Shown: piece after piece, positions 11,986 to 26,100 of the stretch
Layout: each line of letters begins with the position of its first letter
Position numbering within the stretch: position 1 is the stretch's first letter
Origin: Dasyornis broadbenti
Lineage: Eukaryota; Chordata; Aves; Passeriformes; Dasyornithidae
DNA: 64,000 nt
NCBI GenBank assembly: GCA_013397935.1
Contig: VZRN01001099.1
Location: 238,225 to 302,224 of the forward strand
Direction of reading: 5' to 3'
Made by a program: the position numbers and the translations under genes
Notes under the pieces: model-generated
Told to the model about the DNA's origin: nothing
The model's database searches: none
The model's input: only the letters and a program-made list of their open reading frames with translations

Positions 11986-12849
11986 TATCTTGGTTTGAAA
12001 GACAGGTGTCTGCTAAAGAAGGTGGGAACCTCCCTTAGAAAAGAGACTATGACCCCCTCTTCCCTCTGAACATTGAAATCGAGGGCTGTCAGGCAAAAAT
12101 ATAGGAAAAGGAATAACAGTTCTTTACTAGTATTTATAACGAGGCAAACAAGCAACAACAACAGTAGCAATAACAAACAAACAAACCAGAAATCCAGTGG
12201 CAGCTTCCCCTGGGCTGCAAGGCACCCTCCCCTTTGGTGCAGTTACACTCACGGCCGGCAGGGGCGCTGTTGGGCTCCCAGCCGGGCAGGGCAGGGGTGA
12301 TGACTCCTGTGCAGCTGCAGGGGGCACTGTGGCGCAAGCTCAGCTCCTCAGGTGGATAATGGCGGATGGACTAGACAGCAGGACAGGCTGTAGCAGGAAA
12401 CCCTAGAGCTGCAAGCTGGACGGCAGGCTTGACTCAACCGAGCTAGCAAGCAAAAGGTGGCAGAAAACTCCGCAGTGGTGGCAGAAGCCGCAGTGCGTCC
12501 CAGCAGGCGGGAGTGCGGGTCAGCAACAGCCAGGCTCCCCCGTAGCAGCTGCCATACGCAGCCAGGGAGACACGCACTCCGGGAGGGGGGAAGAGGGTCA
12601 GAGTCCGTTGCTTTCCCAAACGAAAGCTCACCCAGCAAGGAAGAAAAAAGCAGAGCGGAGCTGGGCTCTCATGGTCCCAGCGAAAGGCAAACCGTCCCCT
12701 CCAATGCCGCAAGAGCAAGTGACCTTATCAGCACTCAGTTGCTTTCTTCCCCTGACTCCATCTAGCCACATCTTTTGTCTCTTAAGTACCTGGTTTTTAG
12801 GATTGCCCAGCAACAGAATGAGGGGAAAAATTCCCCCCAACCTCCAACA
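11986..12849 (-). mobile_element. Solo LTR, copy A (endogenous retrovirus, ERVL-like)
   Basis: This 864-base element is the inverted partner of copy B at 15180-16077; the two align end to end, including the TTTGAAAGA.AGGTGTCTGCTAA end, a (CAA)n/(AAC)n patch, a GC-rich middle and the TGTTGGAGGTTGGGG end. It is flanked on both sides by GATTT (11981-11985 and 12850-12854), a 5-base target-site duplication. No internal gag-pol sequence adjoins it, so it is a solo LTR left by recombination between the LTRs of an old provirus. One terminal dinucleotide is mutated (TA for the expected TG/CA). Five-base duplications fit class III (ERVL) elements better than class I or II. Strand is given relative to copy B; absolute transcriptional direction is not established. 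Confidence 0.85.
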
Positions 12850-12854
12850 GATTT

Positions 12855-15174
12855 TCCATCAAAATAGTAGTAATTTATGAACCTGAAATACTTACCATAA
12901 ATGCATTATGCTACTTCAACTTTTTGTTGTGATTAATAGTACTGACATCAGACTAGAATGTTTATGAGCAAATAACAACAACAACATTAAAAGGGTATGA
13001 ACAGAATGCAAGCACATTTCAGTTTTTGGTTTGAGTAATTCTCAACATACGTTTACTTTCACTGATGAGTTCTCATCTGTAATCAGAATTTTTAGGGATA
13101 TCCCATTCTAAAAAGGGATCAAATCTGACATAGGGAACAAGAAGCTTCAGCAGTGGCAGGACTCTTCCCTTCTATGTCTACAGGTAGAAAAATACCTTTA
13201 TCTAGCTGGAAAGGGAACATAAGCCAGTGAGATGCATATAAAGTGTGCCAGGTCTCAAAAGTAAATAGTGAGGAAAATGCTAAGCAATCACTCAGAGTAT
13301 GCAATGTCTATGGCTAGCTGTAAAAATATATTCCTTAGGTGGGCTGCCTTTTCTGTGATCCTACTTTTCAAGATTTGATATTATTTCTACCTTAAGAGCA
13401 GAAATTATGTGTGGCTGGGGGCATTTTCTTCCCTTCCATTCATGAAAGAATTGAGTGGGTTCTTCTGCCCATTCTTGCCCCATTCATCCTGGAAAAGGAG
13501 AGTGAAGAAAGGAAAAAAAATTTTAAACCTGGTGAAGGTGAGCTGTGTTGTTGGGGACAGATTTTAAAAGTGAAATTGCTGGAAGAATGTAGTGCTCGAG
13601 ACAGATTTAACTGTTTACACAGACAAATGGGAGACCAAAAGTACAGGTAATGACAGATATTTTTTTCCCTTAATGTAGAGCAACTTAAAGCTGATTTATT
13701 TGAATGAAATAACAACACACCTTCCTCTTTCCTTTTTCTTCCTAATTTTTAATTTGTAATGCAAAATTAACTGAGCAGGTCTGGAAAAGTTCTGAAATTT
13801 CTTCTTTGCATTACTTTCTGCCTGTTTTTACCCAAAAGATAGATAAAGAGACAACCCGGAGATGTGCTAAATCTAAAATTATTTGGAAATAGCAAACAGG
13901 AAGTTTAGGGGACATAGGGAACATAAAGCAAGAGAACCTCGGCTTGTAGTACTTTAGACCAAGGCCCATCATGAAATCTCTGACCTGTGGATTCTTACTC
14001 AGCACCACTGCAGTTAAGTATATTTCTCTGTATTTTCTCTTGTAAGACTGAAGCCTTGAAAGCAATTTGGGGGAGGAGCAAAGCACTTATTCTCTGCTGG
14101 GATTTAATTTGCTTTCTGTCTTTATTTCTGTCAACAACAAGGGAATCTTTACCTACCCACAGCAAGCCTAAAACATTTGCAGTGTGAAGGATCTGAGCAC
14201 AGCAACATTAAACAGAAACAAACAGAAACAAAACCAGAAACAAAGCAAAGACTGATTAAAAAAAAAAAGGTAGAGATTCCTTCATCTTTCTTGCATCAAG
14301 GAAATTTAAGCTGGTACAGAATGTTAGATCTAAGTTCAGACCTATCTGGCATAAACAATCATAGTGGTAAACTTAACAGCCAGATTTTGAAATAATAATA
14401 GTCATTATCATCATAAACTTCATTTTCATTAAAGGCTCAGAAGGCATTTTGGAACTATTACTGAACTAATATTCCCAGTTCAACAATTGCACAGACAGTT
14501 GTTTTTTTCAAATTTCTTTTTTTTGTCAAAGAATTAAGTAATATAATATCTAATCCCCCTCCCAGCCTTAAAATTTAAGATAAAATAATCTGGAAGGTTT
14601 CACTCAATAACCCAACTCAAAACATCCTCCAGGTGACCTGTTTAAGGCTGCAGTCCTTCTTTATTTACAAGCTCCCAAAATCTTCATTTCCCACCAGTGT
14701 AGTCTCTTATCCCAATGGGTGTGCATTTAACACAAAACCCGTATAATGCCAGGGACAGAGTGTAGGTGCCAGGTATTTGTCCTCTGACCAATCTACTTGC
14801 AACCAGGAATATTAGCTCCTGCTGAGTGCCAGCCTGTCATGGGTAGCCTGCTTTCAGTACTCAGGTTAGTTCTAGGCCTCAGTATCCTTCATGGCAAATT
14901 CAAGTGTAATGCCTTGTTGATTCATCCCCTGTCTCTTTCAAATACCCAAACTACCAATGAAATCCACACTCTGAAAATCAGCATTTTCTAGTCATCTAAG
15001 TAGCCACCATCCCACTGTGGTAAATTAAGTGCTGTGCACAAACTTTAGACATGGAATTGCTTCCCAACAACCAATCTACTAAGTAGTTTAAGCAAAAATA
15101 GCAGTATCAAAGTCCTAGGACAGAACACAAATCCTGCTGTGCTGTCCCTTTGACAGGATGTTTAATTTTAATAA
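12855..15174. other. Spacer between the two inverted LTRs
   Basis: About 2.3 kb of ordinary AT-rich DNA. It has no retroviral gene, so copies A and B are separate insertions and not the two ends of one provirus. A plus-strand open stretch near 13560-13648 ends in a fair donor (TACAG|GTAATG) but lacks a good acceptor. A-rich sequence lies near 14208-14270. Confidence 0.6.
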
Positions 15175-15179
15175 AGGGG

Positions 15180-16077
15180 TGTTGGAGGTTGGGGGATTTT
15201 TCCATCCTGTTGCTAGGGAAACCTTAACGAGCCTTAACTACTGGGCAATTAAGAGACAAAAGACATGGCCGGGTGTGGCGAGGGAAGGAAACGTACCTGG
15301 CTGCTGGTAACTTCACTTGCTCCCGGGACATCAGAGGGGGATGGTTTGCCTTTTTTCACTGCGGCTGTGGAAGCCCAGCTCTGCACTGCCTTTTTCCTCC
15401 CTTACTGGATGAGCTTTCGTTTGGGAAAAGCACAGGATCCCGACCCTTCCCCCCACACCCCACAGTTCACATCTCCCTGGCTAGGTCGGGCGGCTGTTGC
15501 AGAGAAGCCCGACTGTCACTGACCCGCACTCCTGCCTGCCAAGACACACTGCAGTTTCTGCCACCGCTGTGGAGTTTTCTGCCACCTTTTGCTTGTTGGC
15601 CCAAGTGAACCAGTCCTGCCGTCCAGCTTGCTGCTCCGAGGTTTCCCACTGCAGCCCATTTGCCATCTGGCTGCCTTCCATCTGGTCCATCCACCATTAT
15701 TCTCGTCAGGAGGAGACCTGAGCTCATGCCACAGCGCCCCCTGCAGCTGCGCGGGAATCATCGCCCCTGCCCTGCCCAGTTGGGAGCCCAACAGCGCCCC
15801 CTGCCAGCCGTGACCGTAACCGCACCAAAGGGAGGGGTGGTGTCTGGCAGCCCAGAGAAAGCTGCCACCGAGTTTCTGGTTTGTTTGTTGTTGCTACTGT
15901 TGTTGTTTGTTTGCTTCATTATAGATACTAGTAAAGAACTGTTATCCCTTTTCCCATATCTTTGCCTGAAAGCCCTTGATTTCAAAGTTATAACAATTTG
16001 GAGGAAAGGGGGGCATATTCTCTTTTCTAAGGGGTTCCCACCTTCCTTAGCAGACACCTATCTTTCAAACTAGGACA
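15180..16077 (+). mobile_element. Solo LTR, copy B (endogenous retrovirus, ERVL-like)
   Basis: This 898-base element starts TGTTGG and ends AGGACA, giving the canonical TG...CA termini. It is bracketed by a 5-base direct duplication AGGGG (15175-15179 and 16078-16082). It is the same family as copy A, in opposite orientation, with scattered substitutions and small indels between them. The interior is CpG-rich (about 15260-15850) and carries several open frames up to 137 codons that are not retroviral genes; I treat them as LTR noise. Its end resembles bird LTR families whose outer end reads TGTCCTGGTTTGAAAG on the opposite strand. Confidence 0.87.
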
Positions 16078-16082
16078 AGGGG

Positions 16083-19000
16083 CAAAAAGGAAAACTGAGG
16101 GCATTACTGTTTTAAAAGCTATCACAACTAATCAACCAAAACCCTTGAGTCCTCACATCTATGTTTGCTACATAGTCTATGTCTGCCTCCGTCTGAGGCT
16201 TAAAACTGATGAGGGAGAAGTAAGCTGTATTTATCGAATCCCTAAGGTTCTGAAATGTTAGATAATATCAAGTCATTTTCTAGCATTTGTTTGAAATAAA
16301 CACACAAATTACAGAGGATTACTGAAAGATGCATCTTGAGTCACCCGGCTTTTGCTGTCACTTGTCTACTGAATAAACCACTCCACTCTGGGAATGTCAG
16401 TGCTTTATGTTGAAAACACAAAATATCAACAAGTCATGTCTTTATGACATACAGGCATATAGAAATACTGCTGTTTAATTCTGGATATCCTTATGACCAA
16501 GCCAGGAGTCAAGTTTCCTCTGTAGCTTTCAACATAGTTTCAGATAAAAAGCAAAGCTCAATTATTTTTGAGACTCTGAAAAGTAAATGACTGTAAAAGT
16601 CTAACACCAAGCTGTGACTCTGGGACAGAAGTCCTGCTGCTGTGACTCCCATCTGAGGTCCTGTACACCAAACGTTCCCATCACAGGACACTGGCTGCAA
16701 GGTGTAATCATTTCTCTTAACACAAATTAATAAATCTGTCCTTTCATACCCATTCATTACCCTGAAAACTCCTTCGTTATCTCCAAGCCATTAAAACAGT
16801 CACTGTTTTATTCTGCAATTGCAGCACTTCTATTAATTGTTAAACTAGTGCTTTCCTATGGGGTTGCACAGTATTTTAAGAAACCCATCTGCACAAAAGC
16901 CTTTGGATGAGAATGTTTATCAATAGAAACCATATATATAAAAAATAAATCAATAAACATTTTAAACAGGTAATATGGTGCAGCTGAAGTAAGGAGATAA
17001 GAGCTTCCACCTAAGGATTATGAATATGAACCCTCATTGTGTTAAATAGTGACATAGGTTGTGACTACTGGGGTATTTAAATACTGTCTTTATGCTTAGA
17101 CAGGTTAGAGACCATTCCTAAGAAACAAGCACCTTCCTTAATTAGCTGGTACCTTGCTTGACTGACCCTGATGGGGTGGACAAAGGAAAAGAAACTGAGT
17201 ACCATTTACCACACAGACTTCAGAGTAATGAGATGATGACAACAGTGGGGACCTACTGGGCAAAGCCTGGGAGTACTGATTTAGACACTGGACTGCAATG
17301 ATGAATCTCCTGTGCCAAGTCATTCTGATTGCCGTTATTACCCAGAAGCCTGGGGACAGATTTTTCTCCTCTGCATATTAACTAAGGGAATATATGCAAA
17401 TGTAACAAGCCTTAAAATGATCAGTCATACAGCTTGACTTAATAAATCAATTTGGATATTGAATCAAGACCATTCCAGCTTTATTGGCTGAAGCAACCAT
17501 TTTAAGAACATTGCCACATGCCATTTTAACACAATGCATACAAGAAGGGTACTCTGTGTTTTTCTTCCAACAAGAACTTCACTGTGATTGGTATAAGGAC
17601 ACATTCACTAGCAAAGTGGATAGTCAGACACAATCACAGTCCAAGGTATGTACATACGGAATCCTGCCAGGTATATTCTTGTTTGAAAATCCATGTATAT
17701 ATGCATGTACATATGTATATTCTTGTTCCCTTGCCACACAATGCATTATGTGAAAATCACTATACTTTGTAGCATCATCTTCTGGTGATGCTTGAAGCAG
17801 GACAGATTAAAGAAATTCCTCTGCTTTCCTATAAGCATTTAATTTGCCTAAATCTTAGCTATTATGATAAATAGATTGTAACAGAGGTTGTATTGGAAAA
17901 TTCAATCCATTCCTCTATTGTTTCATTGCAGCTTGAGCCTGTAAAAGATGCTCAGTGGCTATGGAAAATCAACTGCATATACTAGAGTAAGACTATGAAT
18001 AGATGCCTAACGCTTCAAAATAATAGATACACATCCCTTCATGAGTTGGGTACATCAGAAAAGTCATCCCATGCAAATACAGTCTGTGGCAGGACAGCAG
18101 TGCAATAAAGACTACTGGAGCAGAATCAGAAGAGAAATTCTATATGGTTTGCAGAAAATGTCGGATGTTAATTTGAATGCACTTTTCATATAAACAAATT
18201 ACTAGACTAGATGGTAATGGCCTAGAGAAAGATGTTTTAAAAGAACTATTGTCGATGACAGAAATCATGCTCCATTGGGTTTTATGAGATAAACCTTCAA
18301 AAGTTTATAGAAGAAATTGCAATGCAAAACATCACCTTGGCAAAAGGAATGGTGATCTGATGGCTACTGTCAAGACCAACCTTCAATCTCAAGGTACAAT
18401 TCCTGCCATTGTTGCCAGCATTTTTGGTGGAGCAATATTTATTAATGTGTTGAAATCTGATGCTAGCAACACACTTAATGACTATGCTCTGAAAAGTTTT
18501 GTCATACCTTTGAGCCAGAGAAGCAGGCCTGTAGGCTAAGCTGTTTGTGCTGACAGAAGTCTCAAGTCTCAGATGAGAAGAAGGAAAGGGAACCAAAAGA
18601 TTTTCCAAATGTCTAGCACCAAGCCAGCAACAGCTCTAGGGCAACACACTGCATAAATGTGCTGAACAAGGCCCTGGTGGGTTTATGCACATGATACTGG
18701 CAGCTGAGTTTTCCTTCACCCTCAGAACTTGAATGGATAGTGAGGGCACTAAGAGAAGTCCCTCCAAAGAAAACACTGAATTGCATTCCCCTGGGGTCCT
18801 AATGGGATATGCAAAGCATGTGTTGAAATCAGGGAAGATTTTATTGGTTTTTTATTCATTTTATGCTGTCCACTTCTTTATATTTCTCTTCCTATCATTT
18901 CTAAATGTTTATAAGGTTGTGTATATTCCTAGAACAAAGCAATATGTAATAAATACACATACACCAATCTGAATTATTGGTATTAGGAAAGAGAAAGAAC

Positions 19001-20137
19001 CATCAACTTGCCATTATTTAGCAAAAAATGCATTGGTGACATGTTACACAACACATCATGTTAACTCTAGAATTTTTACACAAACTTATTCCACTGCAAT
19101 TTATTGCCTTAGCTTTCAGGAACCTTTAGACAGGAATGTAAGCTTATGAAAAAAAAAAAGTAACACAGATGTGTTAACAGGATAAATAGTACTAAGACAA
19201 CATCAGGACTCAGATTTCAGGCAAACCACCACTGGCACCATGAAAAGGTCAAACAAAAATTTCAGATTTTAGTGTCTTTACTAGCTGACATCCTAAAACT
19301 GTTGCAAACTTCAGGCTTCATCATGAAATCAAGAAGTTTTCCTAACTTCTGGGTTTTTTTCTTTATTGTGCTTAGGCAGAGCAATTGTAGTAGAGACTAT
19401 AAAGATCTAGTGTCACTTCAAATCTTGCTAAGCCCTTAGCCTCACTGATACTCATCAACACTAGGCTCTACTCCCTAATTACTATTAATTAATGCTGTGT
19501 GAAAAAATATTTCCTCTATAGCTACATAAGCATGCTTCTCTGTGTTTTGTTGTTGTTGCTCCATCTTTGCTGCAGCAGCCAGACACATTATGTATCTTAA
19601 GGACCACGGAATTAAGCAACTTGGATGCTGGAACCAGCTGAACAGCTCAAAGCAACTACATGTCCTGGAACGTGCAAATAGATTTATATCATCTATACGA
19701 AGCATATTTTATTTAACGAACAATAGACCAAATCTCCGTCTTGTGAACTCCGATTAAACTCATGATTTTAACCTCAAGGTGCATGTATATTAAAATAAAT
19801 TCCTAGGGATATATTATCAACAGAAATCTGACCTGATCTCTCTTTAAAATAATCTCCACGTAATCAGTTTCTGTGCCCAGAAGTCAATGTTTCCCCCCAC
19901 ACACACCGCCCCGGTTGTAAAAAGCTGGTCCGTATTAAATTAATGTGTGCCTTTGACTTCTCAGTTTTTGGAGGTTGTGTCTGTGTGTGGTCTGTTCTCT
20001 CTGTGAAGTATGACCAGCAACTTGTGTGTGTCTTCCACATTTATTCAACAGCCATGAGTGGCCCAGAGTATCTCTGCAAAGGGAGGCACATAAGGCAATG
20101 ATTAATGGGGGATGAGAAGTAAATAAGCTGCCCAAGT
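16083..20137. other. Non-coding interval
   Basis: AT-rich, no gene or named repeat recognised. Alternating pyrimidine-purine stretches (TATATGCATGTACATATGTA type) lie near 17690-17725. Open frames are short and lack splice context. Confidence 0.5.
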
Positions 20138-20150
20138 GGGGGGGGGGGGG
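20138..20150. repeat. Poly-G tract
   Basis: Thirteen consecutive G residues on the plus strand. Such runs are error-prone in assemblies and can pair into G-quadruplex structures. Confidence 0.9.
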
Positions 20151-23100
20151 AACTTTGAAAGGGGCACAGAATGGAGGAGAACAAAGCTTCCCTTGAGTTT
20201 AATAATGCATTCATAACCAACTGTAAGAGCAAATGAAGAGATAGTGCCTACACCTAGAAGCAAGAGAAAGCAAATCAGGCTGACACATTATGAACCAGGA
20301 TTTATACCACAATAAAAATGAAGACTATCATATCTGGAAAGATCATAATAAAAGCACCAGCTTCCTGGCAGTTCTCAAACAAGGCTACTGGACTATCAGA
20401 GATAGCTTCAAACAGCAGCTGATAGAAATCAAGAGGAGAGCAAGAAAAATGGTATCCCTTATATTAACCTATACAGTTCTGTGTTGTTACTTTGCAGATT
20501 GCACCTTTCATCTCTAAATACCTACAAATTGTATGCGAAAGGTACGTACAATAACACAGAGCTGCACACAGAAGTATCTGCTGTGATATGAATGTCATAG
20601 CTGACAAGATAAATAGGATTCAGGCTTACTTTTTTGTTGATACTTGAGTACTGGCGCTTTCCCTAGGATTAGGCTAGAAGGATCTGAAGTTGCTCAAGAT
20701 GCCAGCAGCCTTATGAGGAAAATATGGGAGAAAATAATACATTGGTTTAGGCCAAAAGGCTGGGGATCAGGAGTCTTCAAGTTGTCTTGACCATAGTCTT
20801 TTTCTTCCTGCCTCTTTTTGATTTCTTGGCAGATGTCATTTTTATCTGTGCATATGAATGGGGGAAAAGATGAGATTTCACATCTGCTGGGTTTACTTGC
20901 CATGTTTCTAATAGTGCAGTGCAGCCCGGCCCTATGGCACTACCATCCCACACAGCCACCTCAAGTCTAAAGAAAAGAACATGGGAACTGTAAAGCAGCA
21001 ACCAATACCAAGGCCTCTACTCTAGGGACCACTGAGTGCTGCTGGCCATTCTCTGGGATTCAAAACAGAAGGAAATATTCTTTAAATACCTCTCCTTTCT
21101 ATGCAGATCAGACTTTGACCTATGTCTGACTAGACCAAGTACAAAACACTGAGTAATTTCCTGCTGATTCCACAATTTTCTCTTGGGCATGGAGGCACAA
21201 GGCACCATTCAGACACTCATCCAACACCCTGATGCATCTCAGGAGAGATGGAATCATAAACCTCTCTCAAGCAAGCTGCCTTCTTAAGGAGCAAAACTTC
21301 AACAAACTTGAAACAAGCAAGCAAGCTTTCACACAACTTGAGTTTCCATGTTTTTTCTGCTGAAAAAATTTCTATAAAGCAATGTCTATGAGTTATATAT
21401 GTTACAGGTAAGGTTCTCAATATATCACAGCCTACACCACTTTACCATCTCTGTGACTGACTCTGATAAGAAGGATAAGGCTATCCAGTTCCAGGATTTG
21501 AGGCATTCAATTTGAGTTTGAATGTATTTCATCCACTTGTGTGCAACTTTCCTAATGCTTAGCTGAGAAGGAGACTGTCATTCACCTGACCGTGTGCATT
21601 GGTCAATTTAGATAGGGAAGAATATAAAAGTCAAAGGAAATCGTCAAAGTAATAGCTGATTTCTAGGGTTCTTTTTCTATTAACACTTTCAATTAACTCT
21701 ATGTTTTTACATCTTTGGCTCCTTTGGTTAAATCTGAGTATGATGCCACAGAAATAATTTCTTAATGCATAGAACAATGTATAGAAGAGCAATATATACT
21801 GTATGCTTGTGTTTATATATTGTCAGGTCACTGCTAGGCTGATAAAACATTCATATGCTGCTCTCTAGTTCTGTGACATGAGCAGAGCTCCTTTACTGAA
21901 TTATGATATTGCATTAATTCATTCCAGGTCCAGCTGTTAGGCAGCACAGTTCCATTTTGATGTTCTGAGCTTTGCACATGTAATAAATCACTGTGGCAGC
22001 ACAGGGATTTATGTGAACAATTCCTCATACATTTATACAAATTCGTACACCTATCAAAGGCTGTCTTGTTTTGCAGCTCACTTCAAACACCACCTGCAAA
22101 AGCCTGCTAAGTTTCAGGATCTGACATGTTCATTGAGTCAATTTATGCAATGAGAAATTCAGTAGGACCAAAGACTCAAAGGACCTTTTGGGGAAATGCT
22201 TAACACGGAGACCCATTTTTACTTCCTTGTTCCCCCTTTAGAGCCCCAAATACATTCTGTACGCTCATACATTGAAATCAAAGTTATAATAATCTATGCA
22301 TCTCGACTGTCCTCACATTTTAGGGCATTCACCATGTCCCAATTACACCAGCATGGCAGTTTCAAGCAAGCAGAAGAACCAAATACATATTTAGCAAAGC
22401 TGATACACAGAAAAAAGAAATACCTCCTGGTCCAGAGGTATGCTGAACAAAAGGGACAGGTCAGGGTTTTCAGAGACACTCAGGGTACTGGACACACAAA
22501 TCCCACTAAAAATTGACTAAATGGCTTCATGTTTTTTTAAAAAATTCTAGCTGCAGTTATTCAAAGAACACATCAATTACTATATTTGGATGTCATTACT
22601 CTGCTTAATAAAAATAGGAGACTAAAACAGGCTCCTGAACCCATACCAAGGCATTGAAGTAAGTGTCCTGGTTTGCAGAAGTGCTGAATACCAGTCACTC
22701 CCACTGACTCAACAAATGTGCTCAGTACCTTGCTAGCAAATCAGGCTGAAATTAGAGTACTGCCATGAAGCTATTAATCAGCCAAGTCACAAACCAAAAA
22801 CAGTTCATCAGGGAAAGCAAGAAATAGAGAAAAATTAAGACTACAGAGAAGAGTGAAGAGATTGCTCTACAAAGGCAGGTGTAGATCGTTACAAGAGATT
22901 TTTCTTCAGAAGTTTGACGTTATTAATGTACGTAACATAAAACAGTTCCACAAACAGAAGCTCTTTGCTTGAGTCTGCTTCAACAACAGTAACACCAGTT
23001 TCATATAATGCACAATGCATCCCCAGAGATTTGCACTAAATCAAGTTGACAAGAAAATCAAGAAAGAAACCATGCAGAGGAGCTTTGAAAGATAAATGAA

Positions 23101-26100
23101 AAAGGCTATGCTGATTCTGCAGCACAGTTCTGTGCATAAATAAGCCAGCTTTCTCCAAAGTCATCTCGGATTGTTGCTAGGCATGTGAAAATGTAGAGAG
23201 GCAGGATAGGAGCAATGTAGAGATTACATGTCATCCATGGATATGGGTAAGAAATTACCTTCACTTATATGAATTCTGTTGTAACTACTTCAGCACAACT
23301 ATTACGTCAGTGCAGACAGGATTGGGCCCCTGTTGTCGAATACAGCATGTTTCTCTAAAATGTTTGATCTACGACTAAATTAATTTTATGCTTACTTGAT
23401 ACAAGTTTTCCCAAACGATGTGTCTTCTGATTTTTTGCACAGATTTTACACCATTTTCTTTGCGCAGATTTATATGCTTTCCACTTACATATTTTCCTTT
23501 CTTGCCTTAACATGGTTTTATAAAAGGGTAAACATTTGGTCTCTTTCCAGAGACACATGGCAGCCAAAAAGCTTTCCTAATGTGTCCTTTGAGAAGTCTC
23601 TGGGGCAGAGGAGTCCCACATGGGATAGATCTTGCAGAAAATTCTCTGTGATACCACTCCCCAGTCTCTGCCACCAGTGCTGGGAATTTAGCCATGTGAA
23701 AGAGGATATGTCCCAAAAAAGGCAAAGCTCTGGTGCACCCTGAGAGGTGTGAAAGATATGAAAATTTGGAAAAACTTCAAGGTTACTCTGAGTTAGATGG
23801 CAGCATGTTAAGACCTGAAGTTTATGAGATATTTAAGTCACCAAAACCCATCCAGTCTTTGGCTCGATCAGTGATTCTGGCCTACATATTTTGGTAGACA
23901 TATCCTCCTCTGTAATTAATTTGATACAATCTTGTTTTGACAAATATGCACTTCAAACATATTATTATTTTGTGACATATTTTTCACAAAGTTCTACATC
24001 AATTTAGCACCTTATATTCACTATTTTAGGCAGTTCCCACCCCAGAGTCCTTGCACTCCATGTTCCCAAGACAAGAAAACGAGTGACTAAGGGAAAAATG
24101 TATGAAAGAAGGTGGCATGAATAACAATGAAGATGGGTGTGCTCACATAAATCAGCAGTCACCATGGTCACAGATGGCCTCCAGCTTCAAGACTGCCAGG
24201 TGACAGTGATTTGTAGGCAGTGCAGCATAGACAGGCCTTGAAGGGGGTTTTGGAAGATAGTCAGGGGGTAGTTGAAGTTTGGCAGAAGATTTTACAAGAG
24301 AAGGTTTCTAAAAGTAAAAATGCAGACAAATAAGGAGATAAATGTTAGTGGAATAAAGCAAAGGCACAGAAAATCAGGTATTGCATTAAATAGTGAATGA
24401 AGTCTTAGCAATGAAACAGCAACTGCTCCTTTTGCTTTGTTATAAGTGCCAAAGCTACTATTTTTTTTTTAATGAAACATGATTTTTGGTTTGGTTTTAA
24501 TTGTCCAGCTTATACTACAAGCTTATGTTAACAAGCTTGTTGGGTCTTTTTCTACTTGGAAAAAGTAGTGAACATCCATGTTCTGAAAATATTTATAACT
24601 TTCACTGGAAGATCGGTGAAAAGCCAAGTCTGTTAGTATATTGCTAAAAAACAAGGTGCACACAAAATCAGTCTGATATAACAGACACAACTTTGTATCC
24701 TGGCTTAAACTGCTCACCTATAGCGTGGTTTAGTAGTTCCTACTGAATCATAACTACTTGACATGTTACTAGTAAAACCTTTGAGGGCAAATTCTGTTGG
24801 CAAAGGTAATGGTTCTTCCTAAATTAACTGATACAGCTGAGAAAAAACAGATAAACTTCTGGTACTGTCAGTTTCCTAAGCCTTTGACAGAAACAATCCA
24901 TCATTCCCAGTAGATTTACCTTCTCTGACCCTCTGACACCAACATCTGAATATGCTATTTAATATATTAGTAACATGACTACAGAGAATAACACTGTCTT
25001 GAGTAAGACGTGGACATGTTCAGACAAGGAACAAACTGAGGAGCCTAAATTCAATGTTCCAAATAAGCATTATTCTAGAACAAATTTGCAAACCTGGACC
25101 CCACCCTGTTTAGGTTGTGACAGAGCCCATAGATTGGCATCTGGGAGTGATCAAAAGGAGGGAGCACTTCCAAAGTCCATTCAATTATTGGAGATCTTGA
25201 AAACCATTATTCAACTTCTCTGTATATCAGCAAAGAAAGAGGAGGGCAAAAAAAACCAAACCCAAAACTATGCACTAATTTCCTTAAACGTCTAGGAAAG
25301 CAAAGGAAAATTTCCCACCTTCCTTAGTGATATGTATTGAGGGCAAGTATCCAAACATAAAACATTACAGTTTTAGGAGCCGCTCACTGGCTCATTGACT
25401 TCTCTCAATATTATTTATATTAACATACAGAACCAGCTCTTTCTTTGCAAGACAAAGATTCTGGATATGTATCTGACTTGGGAAAGTGGCTTTTTAGAGC
25501 CTGAGTGGAGTGCTACTGCTCAAAGAGAAACTTCAAACAAGCTCACTGTACTTGAAATGTATACTCTGTACAACATTACTGAAAAAATCCCATCAAACTG
25601 AATCAAAGAGAAAGAGCCTAACCACTAGTGACTTGGTTAGAAGGACTCTTCCACTAACAGATATCTAGGGTTGTTACTTAATGACCAAGTTTAACTTCAG
25701 TCTCACTTTTAATGCGGGAGATGAGCTACAGATCATTTTATTGGTCTGCTGCAAGGGGGAGGAAGCAGGAGCTCCCCAGAAGGGTGCCAAGCCACAGGCT
25801 GCTCTCCCATATCCAGGGGACAGAGCAGGAAGGCAGGGGAACACAAGAGGCCTCTGTTCCACTTGGTGTGTCCAAACTGATGCTGAGCACTTCACAAATG
25901 CTGTGCAAGGTTCATAAACAAGCTGGAACAAGACCAAAACTTCTAATGCAATCCACCTCCCTCAGCTATTTTGAGTTTGTGTCAGACAGAAGTTTGGATA
26001 TGGCTAATGCTTTTTCCAATTGTAGACTATAAAATCCAGGAATTATTTGAGAGCAGGTTTATCTTATTCGGATCAAAAAGCAGCTAATGTCACAGTTCAT

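Noticed and set aside
15660..16073. 137-codon frame and others inside LTR copy B
   Set aside because: They lie within a solo LTR, are not retroviral genes, and are broken in the sister copy A.
11986..16077. Reading the two LTRs as the ends of one provirus
   Set aside because: They are inverted relative to each other, have different target-site duplications, and enclose no gag-pol-env sequence.
22665..22690. TGTCCTGGTTTGCAG, like the outer end of a bird LTR
   Set aside because: Only about 15 bases match; the following sequence does not resemble any LTR seen here.
25740..25880. GC-richer patch with open frames on both strands
   Set aside because: No splice context, no CpG enrichment and no recognisable protein.
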